64,000 nucleotides of DNA, from the NCBI GenBank assembly GCA_020683205.1, contig CP085689.1, positions 1,488,001 to 1,552,000 on the forward strand, read 5' to 3'. Positions 52,709 through 60,802 of this stretch are shown in pieces. The notes under the pieces are model-generated. The model saw nothing but the letters and a program-made list of their open reading frames with translations. It was not told the DNA's origin and made no database searches. Each line of letters starts with the position of its first letter. Positions within the stretch are counted from its first letter, which is position 1. The stretch is from Lentisphaerae bacterium WC36 (GTDB taxonomy: Bacteria; Verrucomicrobiota; Lentisphaeria; Victivallales; SZUA-371). The position numbers and the translations under genes are program-made.

Positions 52709-52757
52709 TTAACTTTATTTAATTACTAACCTCAACTTTAAATAGGAGTTTAAAAAA

Positions 52758-53537
52758 ATGAAAAACTTATTAACTAAATCAATTTTATTGGCTGCTTTGA
52801 CAGTTTCTGTAAATGCTTTTGCTCAATCTGAAGAAGCGGATTTTCAACCTAAAGAGAAAAATTCACAAGAAAAATCAGAAAAAAAATGTGATGGCAAAAA
52901 GGGTCAAAAAGGCGGCCCTATGAAAATGGACAAAAATAATGATGGAGCTGTTTCTTTTGGGGAATTCAAAAAAGCTCATGAAGATGGTTTAAAAAAACGT
53001 TTTAATCAATTAGATGCAAATAAAGATGGCAAAATCACTCAAGATGAATTTGCCAAAGCACATAAGAAAAAAGGAAATGATAAATCGAAAAGTTTCATGA
53101 AAAAAGCTGATAAAAACAATGATGGTAAAATCAGCTATGATGAATTGAAATCAACTTTCCCAAATTTGAAAAAAGAGCAGTTTAAGCGCATGGATAAAAA
53201 TGATGACGGTTTCATTTCAAAAGATGAAATGGAAAAAATGCGAAACAGTCATAAAGGCAACATGAAAAGATCCTTAAAAAATGCTGATAAAAACAATGAT
53301 GGTAAAATTAGCTTTGAAGAATTAAAAAAAGCTAATCCTAAAGTGACTAAAAAAGTTTTTGATAAACTAGATGCAAATAAGGATGGTTTCATAACTCAAA
53401 AAGAATTAGAAAAAATGCGTAGCAAAAGAGGTCGCAACGGTGAAAAAGGTCGTAATGGCGACAAAGCGCGCAATGAAGAAAGAGGTCGCAAGGGAGAAAA
53501 ATCTCATCAAGGCGATAAAGATCAAGATCAAAGTTAA
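52758..53537 (+). CDS. Secreted protein with six EF-hand calcium-binding loops
   Basis: A 259-residue protein with a signal peptide (MKNLLTKSILLAALTVSVNA, cleaved near FAQ/SEE). Six 12-residue loops fit D-x-N-x-D-G-x-I-x-x-x-E: about residues 58-69, 86-97, 118-129, 146-157, 177-188 and 205-216, for instance DKNNDGKISYDE and DANKDGFITQKE. All calcium ligands look present. Loops three and five share nearly identical DNA, suggesting recent duplication. A Lys/Arg/Gly-rich tail (RGRNGEKGRNGDKARNEERG) ends it. It should act outside the cytoplasm as a calcium buffer or sensor. Expression likely depends on the sigma-54 promoter upstream; AGGAG precedes the ATG. Confidence 0.9.
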   Translation: MKNLLTKSILLAALTVSVNAFAQSEEADFQPKEKNSQEKSEKKCDGKKGQKGGPMKMDKNNDGAVSFGEFKKAHEDGLKKRFNQLDANKDGKITQDEFAKAHKKKGNDKSKSFMKKADKNNDGKISYDELKSTFPNLKKEQFKRMDKNDDGFISKDEMEKMRNSHKGNMKRSLKNADKNNDGKISFEELKKANPKVTKKVFDKLDANKDGFITQKELEKMRSKRGRNGEKGRNGDKARNEERGRKGEKSHQGDKDQDQS

Positions 53538-53567
53538 TAATTAAATATTCATCTCAAATTATAAAAT

Positions 53568-53598
53568 AATGGCATTTAGAATTATTCTAAATGCCATT
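53568..53598. terminator. Bidirectional terminator between EF-hand gene and ECF sigma operon
   Basis: A perfect 13-base stem (AATGGCATTTAGA at 53568-53580, complement at 53586-53598) with a 5-base loop lies between the stop codons of two converging genes. AT-rich runs flank both sides. Confidence 0.85.
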
Positions 53599-53618
53599 TA
53601 TCTATCTAAAATTTAAAA

Positions 53619-54047
53619 TTATTTTTTTTGTGTATTTACACTATCTAAAAAATCTCTACTACTTCTTCCTGTAGACATTTGAATTAATTTTTTAGTTTGT
53701 TCGTCATTTAAATATTGAACTAAATCTTTGCGATACTTTAGTAAAAGGTTTTCAACAGCACCCTTATGACTTCTTTTTAAGGCATAATAATCAGCAAACA
53801 TATTGTGGACGACAGGTGTTATGTCTTTTTGTTGTTGCTCATTTAATGCTAAACTTTTATTCAACGATTTCATGACAAAGGATTCAAGTTCAGAAATACT
53901 TTTAAACTGATAGTTACCATGAACTCTATTAAAACCAAACTTCATATTTGAAAAAATTTTTCCAGCAGAAAAGCCTAATAAAAACATTGCTACTGCTACA
54001 ATTACAACGGAAATTATCAATCTATTTTTGCACTGATTATTCTCCAT
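53619..54047 (-). CDS. Membrane-anchored periplasmic protein of the sigma operon (ZraP/CnrR-like architecture)
   Basis: A 142-residue protein with an N-terminal membrane segment (LIISVVIVAVAMFLLGFSAG) and a helical periplasmic domain (LESFVMKSLNKSLALNEQQQ, then ITPVVHNMFADYYALKRSHK, LKYRKDLVQYLNDEQTKKL). Such helical domains with a LNEQQ...D motif resemble periplasmic Spy/CpxP/ZraP/CnrR-type sensors, which bind unfolded proteins or metals. No obvious metal site is visible beyond one His in VVHNMF. It overlaps the preceding gene by 11 bp and is the last of three genes with an ECF sigma factor. A sensing or regulatory role is inferred from architecture and context. Confidence 0.6.
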   Translation of the reverse strand: MENNQCKNRLIISVVIVAVAMFLLGFSAGKIFSNMKFGFNRVHGNYQFKSISELESFVMKSLNKSLALNEQQQKDITPVVHNMFADYYALKRSHKGAVENLLLKYRKDLVQYLNDEQTKKLIQMSTGRSSRDFLDSVNTQKK

Positions 54048-54405
54048 TAAGGTTTACTCCCAAATAATCATTCAGAACAACCTCATCATTTTTCTCAGAA
54101 TGCTCCAAGACTGTGCTATAAATATTGCTATCATCAATACTATTTATCGAAGAATTTGTTTCAAAATAAACTACCACTGTTACAATCATTATAGCAACAG
54201 CAGCTACGCCTACTGCAAAATTCCATAGCCAATTATGGCCAAAAACATTTTGCTGGTTACTCATAGCATCTAATCTTATTTGACGCATTACATTACTTTG
54301 CCACGAACTTGCAATAACTTTGTCAACCTCATCATACCTTTGAGAATTCAAACAATACTTTGCAGCATTAATTGTCTGTTCTAAAATTTGTTCACTGTTC
54401 TTCAT
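54037..54405 (-). CDS. Putative anti-sigma factor (single-pass membrane protein)
   Basis: A 122-residue protein with a cytoplasmic N-terminus of about 65 residues (ILEQTINAAKYCLNSQRYDE onward), a membrane segment at about 68-88 (WLWNFAVGVAAVAIMIVTVV) and a short periplasmic tail. Size, topology and position directly after an ECF sigma gene, with a 4-bp ATGA overlap, are those of membrane-bound anti-sigma factors. No zinc-binding H-x3-C-x2-C motif is visible, so it would be a non-ZAS type. The next gene, which overlaps it, encodes a periplasmic domain that could relay the signal. The call rests on context more than sequence. Confidence 0.6.
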   Translation of the reverse strand: MKNSEQILEQTINAAKYCLNSQRYDEVDKVIASSWQSNVMRQIRLDAMSNQQNVFGHNWLWNFAVGVAAVAIMIVTVVVYFETNSSINSIDDSNIYSTVLEHSEKNDEVVLNDYLGVNLNGE

Positions 54406-55007
54406 ATAACACCTTGCTCCATTAGTTTTTCCACAATCTTTCGCATTTTTTTTCGAGCTCGCATTGCTCTAACCTTTGTTTTAGACTCCCCCCAGCCTAA
54501 AATATTAGCAACCTCTTTCAATGATTTTTCTTCAAAGTAATACAACTCAATTAAAAGTCGATCATCCTCTGCTAAAGAGGAATTAATATTTTTCATAATA
54601 ATAGTGAAATCCTCTTGAGTAAATTCACTCAGTGATCCACTTGATAACATATTATTTGCTAAATCTATAACAGAAAAATCCTCATCCTTTGAAAGAGACG
54701 TTTCGTTCATTTCTTTACTACGAGAAATATTTCTCCAATAGTTACAGCACTTACGATAGGCTATTCCAGATAACCAACTACTAAATGGATATTCATTTGA
54801 GTAATTTTTTAGTGATTGAAACGCACTAATAAATGTCTCTTGCAACATCGCATCATATTCACTAGGAGGAACGCGGTTGGCTATTACAGAAAAAACTTTT
54901 TGTTTATATTTGGTCATCAAAAGTTCATATTGCTCGATATCGCCATCAATGACACTATTTATAATTTGAAGATCATTATCTAATTCTTCAATCTTTTTTT
55001 TATTCAC
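54402..55007 (-). CDS. ECF-type RNA polymerase sigma factor
   Basis: A 201-residue extracytoplasmic-function sigma factor. Region 2 comprises YELLMTKYKQKVFSVIANRV, AMLQETFISAFQSLKNYSNE and YPFSSWLSGIAYRKCCNYWR, which carries the -10 recognition helix. Region 4 is DDRLLIELYYFEEKSLKEVA, then NILGWGESKTKVRAMRARKK with the -35 recognition helix. The GTG start at 55007 has AGGTGA 7 bp upstream. It is transcribed with the putative anti-sigma and periplasmic genes. Target genes are unknown; autoregulation is usual for the family. Confidence 0.9.
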   Translation of the reverse strand: MNKKKIEELDNDLQIINSVIDGDIEQYELLMTKYKQKVFSVIANRVPPSEYDAMLQETFISAFQSLKNYSNEYPFSSWLSGIAYRKCCNYWRNISRSKEMNETSLSKDEDFSVIDLANNMLSSGSLSEFTQEDFTIIMKNINSSLAEDDRLLIELYYFEEKSLKEVANILGWGESKTKVRAMRARKKMRKIVEKLMEQGVI

Positions 55008-55337
55008 ATTTATTCACCTAAACGTTTTATGAAAACGCTCTTGTATATTGTTCGCAATTATTACACAGAAAGTTACAATGTTTCAGTATTTAATTTAACT
55101 GCCACCAAATCTTTTTTCAATTACATTACAGCAATTATACCAAAAAACATATAAAAACCATTATTCAAATATTAATAAAGAATACGCTATTGATTTTAAT
55201 TTTAATTGTGTTTTTTATATTTTTTCAATTGATTTTTTAATAAATCATACTACTATATCGCAACAAAATAAATTGTTTTATCATTTTATAAATTAATGAT
55301 TTAAAATTATATTTATCAAAAAAAAGGCTTTAATATT
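55008..55337. other. Intergenic region between ECF sigma operon and GH35 gene
   Basis: About 330 bp without a gene, between divergent coding regions. A short inverted repeat CGTTTT/AAAACG (55023-55037) lies just upstream of the sigma gene start. On the minus strand, TGTAACTTTC near 55070 resembles a -35 of ECF promoters (GGAACTTT type), so autoregulation is possible. The rest is AT-rich with no recognisable structure. Confidence 0.4.
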
Positions 55338-57125
55338 ATGATTAAAATAACAAAAGGAAAGTTTCTTATTGATAATGCTGATTTTAAAATATATTCTGGA
55401 GCAATACACTATTTTAGAGTCGTTCCAGAATACTGGGAAAATCGCCTTATAAAACTGAAAGAAATGGGTTTAAACACCATTGAAACCTATATGCCATGGA
55501 ATTTACATGAATTAAACAGAGGTGAATTTAACTTCTCAGGCAATTTAGATTTGAAAAAATTTATTTTAACTGCTCACGAGCTAGAACTTAAAGTTATTTT
55601 GCGTCCTGGTCCATATATTTGTGCTGAATGGGAATTTGGAGGACTACCTTATTGGTTATTAAAAGATCGCTCAATGCAAATAAGATGTATGAATAAAAAT
55701 TTTATTGATGCAGCAACTCCATATTTAATAAAAACCTATCAAGAAATTGTTGATTTACAACACGATAATGGCGGACCGATTATTGCATTGCAAATAGAGA
55801 ATGAATATGGTAGCTTCGGCAACGATAAAGAATATCTTCGTTATTTAAAAAACCTTGCATTAGACAACGAAATAACAGTACCATTATTTACCTCTGACGG
55901 CACAAATGAAGACATGTTACGTGGTGGAAGCCTACTAGAAAAAGATGATAATGTTTGGGCAACTTGTAATTTTGGATCTCGTGCTACTGAACATTTTTCT
56001 AAATTAAAAGAAAAACAACCTAATAAACCATTGATGTGTATGGAATTTTGGAATGGTTGGTTTGATTACTGGGGTGGTAAACATCACACTCGTGATAGTA
56101 AAGATGTTGCTAATGCCTTAGAAGAAATTTTACAAAACGGTGATTTTTTTAATTTTTACATGTTTCACGGTGGCACTAACTTTGGCTTTATGAATGGCGC
56201 TAATTGCCGCTTTGAAACAGGCTATGAGCCTACTATTAATAGTTATGACTACGACAGCCCTCTAAATGAGGTGGGCAATGTAACTAATAAATATTTTAAA
56301 TGCCAAAAAGTTATTGCAAAGTATAATAAAGATTTAGACTTAACTACACCATTAAGTCCTAATAATAAAATTTCTTCATATGGAGAAATTGCTTTAACCA
56401 AGAAGAAAACACTCTTTTCAGCTTTAAATATGCTTGTACCAGAGCCAATTAAAGCAAAGAACCCATTGTCAATGGAAGATATAGATTGCCCATACGGTTA
56501 TATTTTGTATCAAACAAAGGTTTGGGGACCCCGAACAAAAGTCAAGCTTAGTTTAATGGACGTTCGTGATCGAGCTGAAATATTTGTTAATGGCAAAAGT
56601 GTTGCAGTATTATATCGTAATGATCAAAGCACAATGATTGAAATTGATATTCCGACAAAAGAAGCAACATTAAGCATCTTAGTGGAAAACATGGGTCGGG
56701 TTAATTACGGTTACTATATGCCGTTAGAACGCAAAGGCATTGATAAAGGAGTTACTTTAGATGAAATCTTTATTAATAATTGGGAAATTTTTCCACTACC
56801 AATGACTAATTTATTTGATAATTTAAAGTTTGATAATGCTAAAGATGTTACTGAAAACGAACCAGCATTCTATTATGGAGAATTAGACCTAACTAATCAA
56901 AAAATTAATGACACCTTTTTTTCGATGGAGAATATTGGCTCGAAAGGAGTTGTTTTAATTAATGATCACAATCTAAGTCGTTACTGGGAAAAAGGACCTC
57001 AAGTAACAATGTACTGCCCTGCACCATTTCTAAGAAAAGGCATTAATAAAATCATTGTTTTTGAACAACACTTATTAAAAGAGTTAAAGATAAAATCTGT
57101 CGATAAAATTAAACTCTCATTATAA
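55338..57125 (+). CDS. Glycoside hydrolase family 35 beta-galactosidase
   Basis: A 595-residue GH35 enzyme without a signal peptide, thus cytoplasmic unless otherwise exported. The catalytic barrel shows FKIYSGAIHYFRVVPEYWEN, NTIETYMPWNLHE, ILRPGPYICAEWEFGGLPYW, ALQIENEYGSFGND (acid/base Glu) and MCMEFWNGWFDYWGG (nucleophile Glu). The C-terminal part (about 330-595) contains jelly-roll domains with NGKSVAVLYR and LENMGRVNYG-like segments and ends WEKGPQVTMYCPAPFLR. It should release terminal beta-galactose from oligosaccharides. It has its own terminator downstream. A nearby GH20 enzyme suggests use of host or algal glycans. Confidence 0.93.
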   Translation: MIKITKGKFLIDNADFKIYSGAIHYFRVVPEYWENRLIKLKEMGLNTIETYMPWNLHELNRGEFNFSGNLDLKKFILTAHELELKVILRPGPYICAEWEFGGLPYWLLKDRSMQIRCMNKNFIDAATPYLIKTYQEIVDLQHDNGGPIIALQIENEYGSFGNDKEYLRYLKNLALDNEITVPLFTSDGTNEDMLRGGSLLEKDDNVWATCNFGSRATEHFSKLKEKQPNKPLMCMEFWNGWFDYWGGKHHTRDSKDVANALEEILQNGDFFNFYMFHGGTNFGFMNGANCRFETGYEPTINSYDYDSPLNEVGNVTNKYFKCQKVIAKYNKDLDLTTPLSPNNKISSYGEIALTKKKTLFSALNMLVPEPIKAKNPLSMEDIDCPYGYILYQTKVWGPRTKVKLSLMDVRDRAEIFVNGKSVAVLYRNDQSTMIEIDIPTKEATLSILVENMGRVNYGYYMPLERKGIDKGVTLDEIFINNWEIFPLPMTNLFDNLKFDNAKDVTENEPAFYYGELDLTNQKINDTFFSMENIGSKGVVLINDHNLSRYWEKGPQVTMYCPAPFLRKGINKIIVFEQHLLKELKIKSVDKIKLSL

Positions 57126-57180
57126 AATTATCCTTTTCTTGACATATCATCTTGATTTTATCAATTAACTATTTAAATTA

Positions 57181-57226
57181 ATATTTGAGCATGAGATTAT
57201 TTTGTGCTCAAATATTTTTATTTTAT
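57181..57226 (+). terminator. Rho-independent terminator after GH35
   Basis: Perfect 11-base arms ATATTTGAGCA (57181-57191) and TGCTCAAATAT (57205-57215) with a 13-base loop are followed by TTTTTATTTTAT. It covers the first codons of the longest open frame of the next gene, so that gene must start further downstream. Confidence 0.85.
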
Positions 57227-57265
57227 AAACCATTTGTAATTTTTAATAGAGAGCTGACTGTGATA

Positions 57266-59569
57266 ATGTTACGATTCAATAATCTCAAAAATTTTTTAAT
57301 AACAACAGTTTTTTTTCTAGTTTTTATCTGTGGCAATAACATGATGCTTGCCAACAAAAAGCAGACTACAACTATTAAAAAAGGTAACAAAAAAATCATT
57401 CGTACAGACCAATATGTTGTGCCAGGTCAAAATTATCGCCCTATTCATCTGAAGTCAGACTATGAATATCTTGAAGAACAATTCTATGCAAGATTAACTG
57501 AAGCAATAATACAAGATCTAACAAATACAGATAAAACCGTTAAAAAAGTTGATAAAAAAGCAACAAAAATTAACATTAGCAACATTAATAAAGTTTTTAT
57601 TGAAAATTGCATTGACGCGCTTTTTATTAATAAGCGTGCAAGTCGCTTAAAATATACATACAAAAAAGGGCTTGACTTATATCGTCTAAAAAAATTAGAC
57701 AATGCTATTTCTTACATTTTTTTAGCATATCTTGCAAGTGAGTGCAATGATAAAAACACTGCAATTAAACTATTAGGTCTAAGTGATAAAAAATTTCCTA
57801 ATTATCATGAAAAAATCACATCAAAATTTTTAAAGTTTTTAAGAGCGGCGACTTTAGCTCGTATATTTCCTAGTGATGAGAATATTCAAAAAAAAGCTGT
57901 TGCCGATTTTTTCGCATATAGTGATACCAAACAACCAAACCTTTTAAACGTACGCCTGGGGCTGCAAATTATAAAAAAATGCTCAGTAGGTGTTTTTACT
58001 GCAGACAAATGGTTAATATTTTATAATGGATTAACAAAAAAATCTAGTTTTTGGTTGAGAAATATGATTACGGGATATTACAATTTATATCGTGCTAAGT
58101 TAGCAGAACAGGGTAAAATAAAAGGTAAAACCACCAAAGAAAGCTCCGATGCTTATTACTTAGCTTTAGCTGGTCACAATTTCAAGAATGCTATCGAAAT
58201 TTATCAAAGTGCGCCTGAATCATTTTCTGAAATGATTTTTGTTTGTAATAGTGGATCAATGACTCACCGTCATAATCCTCGCTTCTATTTTGACCAAGCA
58301 GTTATGGCTTCATTTGACTTTCAAGATGCCTATAAATATATGTTGGAAGCAGCTTTAAAATCAACCAATTTAATGAATGTTATTAGATTTGGAGACGAAT
58401 GTTTGAAAACAAAGCGTTTTGACACAAACATACCATTATACTATGCAAGTTCATTAGCTTTATCGGGTTATTATATGCCAGCATTTGACTGGCGCAGACC
58501 TTTTCATTTAAAATCAGTTAAAGAAAAGTTAGCTAATTTACTCAATGGCTATAAAGAAAATAACAAAGATAACCGCTTTACTAACGATGAAATTGCCACT
58601 TTAGAATTATTATTTAGTTTTTGGACTAGTGACTATAAAAAAGCGCAAGAAATTTTAAATAAAAATCTTAATATACCACAATATGAGAAAAATTTACGAA
58701 TACCTTTTATTGCTGGCAAAAAATTTTATGAGCTCTCCAGAGGTGAGTTCAGAGATATTTTAGAGCTTTACACTTCTGAAAAATATGCCAAAGAACTAAT
58801 TTCCATAGATAAACTTTTAAATTTAAATAAATTCAAAATGGCAATTGATAAATTAGACTCATTACAGCAAAAAGTTAACGAACCAAAATTTATCATCTAC
58901 TTAGCACGCAAATCAATATATTTAAAAAATAATTACAGCGCAAATAGAATGAATTTAGATAAGCGTGAACTACTAGAATTTGTAGTCGATAAAGGCGGCA
59001 TAATTGAATTAAACAATTTATTAAAGATTCTTTTTAATCCGAATATTACCAATGAAATTAAATCACAAATCAGTAGCAATAAACGCTCTGTTATTGTACC
59101 AGCAATTGAGTCTAACCAAAGCAAAGCGTTGAAAATATTACTAAAGTATTACTCGCCTAAAAATATGGCTGGCTACCAAGAAAATGCTCTATTCTACGCA
59201 ATCGAAAATGATAATGTCAATGCAGTAGAAATATTACTAAAAGATAGAAATATTCTATCATCAATTAATGAAAAATATCAGCTAAATGGATTAACAGCAT
59301 TAACATATGCGACACTTTTAAACAATGTAAAAATTGTATCATTACTTCTAGATTTACCAAATATTGATATAAATAAGACTGCAGGACTTGGCAAAGATAC
59401 AGCGCTACATATTGCTGCATCTCTAGGTTATTTTCAAATTGTAATGAAATTACTAAATAAAGAAGCAGATCGAAATATTAAAAACAGTGCAAGCTTGACA
59501 GCGATGGATATTGCGAAAAATGAAGACATTAGAAATTTTATCAAAAATTATTATTACAAAAAAAAGTAA
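57266..59569 (+). CDS. Exported protein with C-terminal ankyrin repeats
   Basis: A 767-residue protein from ATG 57266; the longer frame begins at TTG 57185 inside the GH35 terminator and is rejected. A signal peptide or anchor (FLITTVFFLVFICGNNMMLA) leads into a large helical domain (about 50-630) with TPR-like patterns (GLDLYRLKKLDNAISYIFLA and YKYMLEAALKSTNLM) but no repeat I can name with certainty. Residues about 635-765 carry four ankyrin-type units, e.g. ENALFYAIENDNVNAVEILL, LTALTYATLLNNVKIVSLLL and DTALHIAASLGYFQIVMKLL. Together they suggest an extracytoplasmic scaffolding protein. Its 3' end overlaps the following lipoprotein gene by 50 bp. Confidence 0.75.
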   Translation: MLRFNNLKNFLITTVFFLVFICGNNMMLANKKQTTTIKKGNKKIIRTDQYVVPGQNYRPIHLKSDYEYLEEQFYARLTEAIIQDLTNTDKTVKKVDKKATKINISNINKVFIENCIDALFINKRASRLKYTYKKGLDLYRLKKLDNAISYIFLAYLASECNDKNTAIKLLGLSDKKFPNYHEKITSKFLKFLRAATLARIFPSDENIQKKAVADFFAYSDTKQPNLLNVRLGLQIIKKCSVGVFTADKWLIFYNGLTKKSSFWLRNMITGYYNLYRAKLAEQGKIKGKTTKESSDAYYLALAGHNFKNAIEIYQSAPESFSEMIFVCNSGSMTHRHNPRFYFDQAVMASFDFQDAYKYMLEAALKSTNLMNVIRFGDECLKTKRFDTNIPLYYASSLALSGYYMPAFDWRRPFHLKSVKEKLANLLNGYKENNKDNRFTNDEIATLELLFSFWTSDYKKAQEILNKNLNIPQYEKNLRIPFIAGKKFYELSRGEFRDILELYTSEKYAKELISIDKLLNLNKFKMAIDKLDSLQQKVNEPKFIIYLARKSIYLKNNYSANRMNLDKRELLEFVVDKGGIIELNNLLKILFNPNITNEIKSQISSNKRSVIVPAIESNQSKALKILLKYYSPKNMAGYQENALFYAIENDNVNAVEILLKDRNILSSINEKYQLNGLTALTYATLLNNVKIVSLLLDLPNIDINKTAGLGKDTALHIAASLGYFQIVMKLLNKEADRNIKNSASLTAMDIAKNEDIRNFIKNYYYKKK

Positions 59570-59978
59570 ATCTTTTATAATTTTAACCACAATTTTATTG
59601 AATAGTGTTCTATTTGCCATAATCGGTTGCCAAGGTAATAAACAAAATTTTAAAAGCAATATGGTGATTTCAGAGCTTGATAGCACCTTAGAAATACCAA
59701 TTTACAAGGGAAAAATTCTTGAAGTTAAGCTTGATGAAGGAAAAATTAGCCTTAAAGGCAAAACGTGGCAAATTGACCGCTATGATAGCTCAATGATAAA
59801 GTTAATTAAAACCGAATATGATACAACAAACAAAAAAAGAATTTTTTTATTTTTAACTCTACAAGAAGGTGGTAGTGAATTAGTTTTTCGTCAACAAAAA
59901 ATATGGCAACAAAACAACTCATTAAATAATTTTAAAACAGAAAAATTATTTTATAAAATTTTAACAATTAACAAATAG
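59520..59978 (+). CDS. Small putative lipoprotein overlapping the ankyrin gene
   Basis: A 152-residue protein from ATG 59520; a TTG at 59511 is a longer option. A signal-like hydrophobic segment (FIILTTILLNSVLFAIIGC) ends in a Cys that fits a lipobox (I-I-G-C). The mature part is a beta-rich domain of about 110 residues with IPIYKGKILEVKLDEGKISL and LTLQEGGSELVFRQQKIWQQ. The G-G-S-E-L-V-F...I-W pattern faintly recalls chagasin-like (I42) inhibitors, but the hallmark N-P-T-T-G-Y motif is missing, so this is only a suggestion. The gene starts 50 bp before the ankyrin stop in another frame and is followed 7 bp later by folB. Confidence 0.6.
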   Translation: MKTLEILSKIIITKKSKSFIILTTILLNSVLFAIIGCQGNKQNFKSNMVISELDSTLEIPIYKGKILEVKLDEGKISLKGKTWQIDRYDSSMIKLIKTEYDTTNKKRIFLFLTLQEGGSELVFRQQKIWQQNNSLNNFKTEKLFYKILTINK

Positions 59979-59985
59979 TAGAATT

Positions 59986-60339
59986 ATGGATAAAATTTTT
60001 ATTAGAGACCTAAGATTAAAAACGATTATTGGTACCTTCCCTCATGAGCGTAAAGCAAAACAAGAAGTACTAATTAACATTACTCTTGAATGTAATTTAC
60101 AAAACGCAATGCAAAGCGATGAACTCTCTGACACAGTAAACTATAAACAAATTAAACTTGATATTAAAGAAATTGTTGAAAATTCACAGTTTTTTTTAAT
60201 TGAAAGACTGGCAGGCGCAATTGTTGACAAAGTTTTATTAACAAAAGGTGTTTTAAGGTGTACTGTTACAGTTGATAAACCAAATGCTTTAAGATTTTCT
60301 CGTAGCGTAGCTGTCGAGATTACCCGTAGCAACAGATAA
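59986..60339 (+). CDS. folB: Dihydroneopterin aldolase-family protein (FolB)
   Basis: A 117-residue protein of the FolB/FolX fold for folate synthesis, cleaving dihydroneopterin to hydroxymethyl-dihydropterin. The N-terminus DKIFIRDLRLKTIIGTFPHE (with Glu after PH) and the KQEVLINITLE, DTVNYKQI and FLIERLAGAIVDKVL segments align with E. coli FolB (FALVERVAEE). A Lys in TVDKPNALRFSR corresponds to the catalytic Lys region. The homologue FolX (epimerase) cannot be excluded. A hairpin terminator lies just after it. The gene follows the lipoprotein gene by 7 bp and may be part of the same transcript. Confidence 0.85.
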   Translation: MDKIFIRDLRLKTIIGTFPHERKAKQEVLINITLECNLQNAMQSDELSDTVNYKQIKLDIKEIVENSQFFLIERLAGAIVDKVLLTKGVLRCTVTVDKPNALRFSRSVAVEITRSNR

Positions 60340-60340
60340 A

Positions 60341-60390
60341 ATAATAAGGAATAATACCAAGTTTAAAAAGCATTATTCCATATTATTTAT
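60341..60390. terminator. Possible bidirectional terminator between folB and lipoprotein gene
   Basis: GGAATAAT (60348-60355) and ATTATTCC (60372-60379) pair perfectly around 16 bases, with AT-rich flanks extending the pairing. It lies between convergent genes. Confidence 0.5.
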
Positions 60391-60403
60391 TACAAAAAAT
60401 ATT

Positions 60404-60802
60404 TTATTTTACAGCATTCGCCGAAGCTTGCACCCTTTTAAACCAGATTAAACCTTCTCCTGGAGCATGAGTTGAAGTTAAATTTATTACTGAATCTGCT
60501 CCCATTTTACGAGCCTTGCGAGTAATCGCCTTAGTTGCTTCTTTTACTGAAATATCATCGCTAAAAAATGTCACGCTACCCATTTTTTCAAAATTTCCTG
60601 TAATTAATGGGAATTTCAAAAAATATAATCCATAACCAGCTACAGAAATGTGAGCAACATCAATTTCCCCATTATTTTGTAGCTTCATACCATTTAATTC
60701 ATTACCTTTTACAACTTCCATTGATGAACAAGATGAAAAAATAACTGCAGAAGAGATTAAAGTCCCAAATAAAAACATTTTATTAATTTTTTTTATCATC
60801 AT
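60404..60802 (-). CDS. Small putative lipoprotein of unknown function
   Basis: A 132-residue protein with a type II signal (MFLFGTLISSAVIFSSC, Cys about residue 25) and a compact mature domain. The C-terminal half (VTFFSDDISVKEATKAITRK and MGADSVINLTSTHAPG) resembles small lipoprotein domains with an A-x-x-x-G-A-D-S-V pattern related to YbjQ-like or heavy-metal-binding families, but I cannot name it. It should sit at the outer or inner membrane after Lol sorting. A preceding Met (MM start) leaves one residue of uncertainty. A folB terminator follows on the opposite strand. No neighbour suggests a function. Confidence 0.7.
   Translation of the reverse strand: MMIKKINKMFLFGTLISSAVIFSSCSSMEVVKGNELNGMKLQNNGEIDVAHISVAGYGLYFLKFPLITGNFEKMGSVTFFSDDISVKEATKAITRKARKMGADSVINLTSTHAPGEGLIWFKRVQASANAVK

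Noticed and set aside
55060-55160. Sigma-54 promoter upstream of the ECF operon
   Set aside because: No GG and GC pair with 12-base spacing was found on either strand; a partial match (TTGGTATAATTGCT) has the wrong spacing.
59520-59978. Chagasin-type (I42) protease inhibitor
   Set aside because: Only the G-G-S-E-L-V-F...I-W stretch is suggestive; the N-P-T-T-G-Y hallmark is missing.
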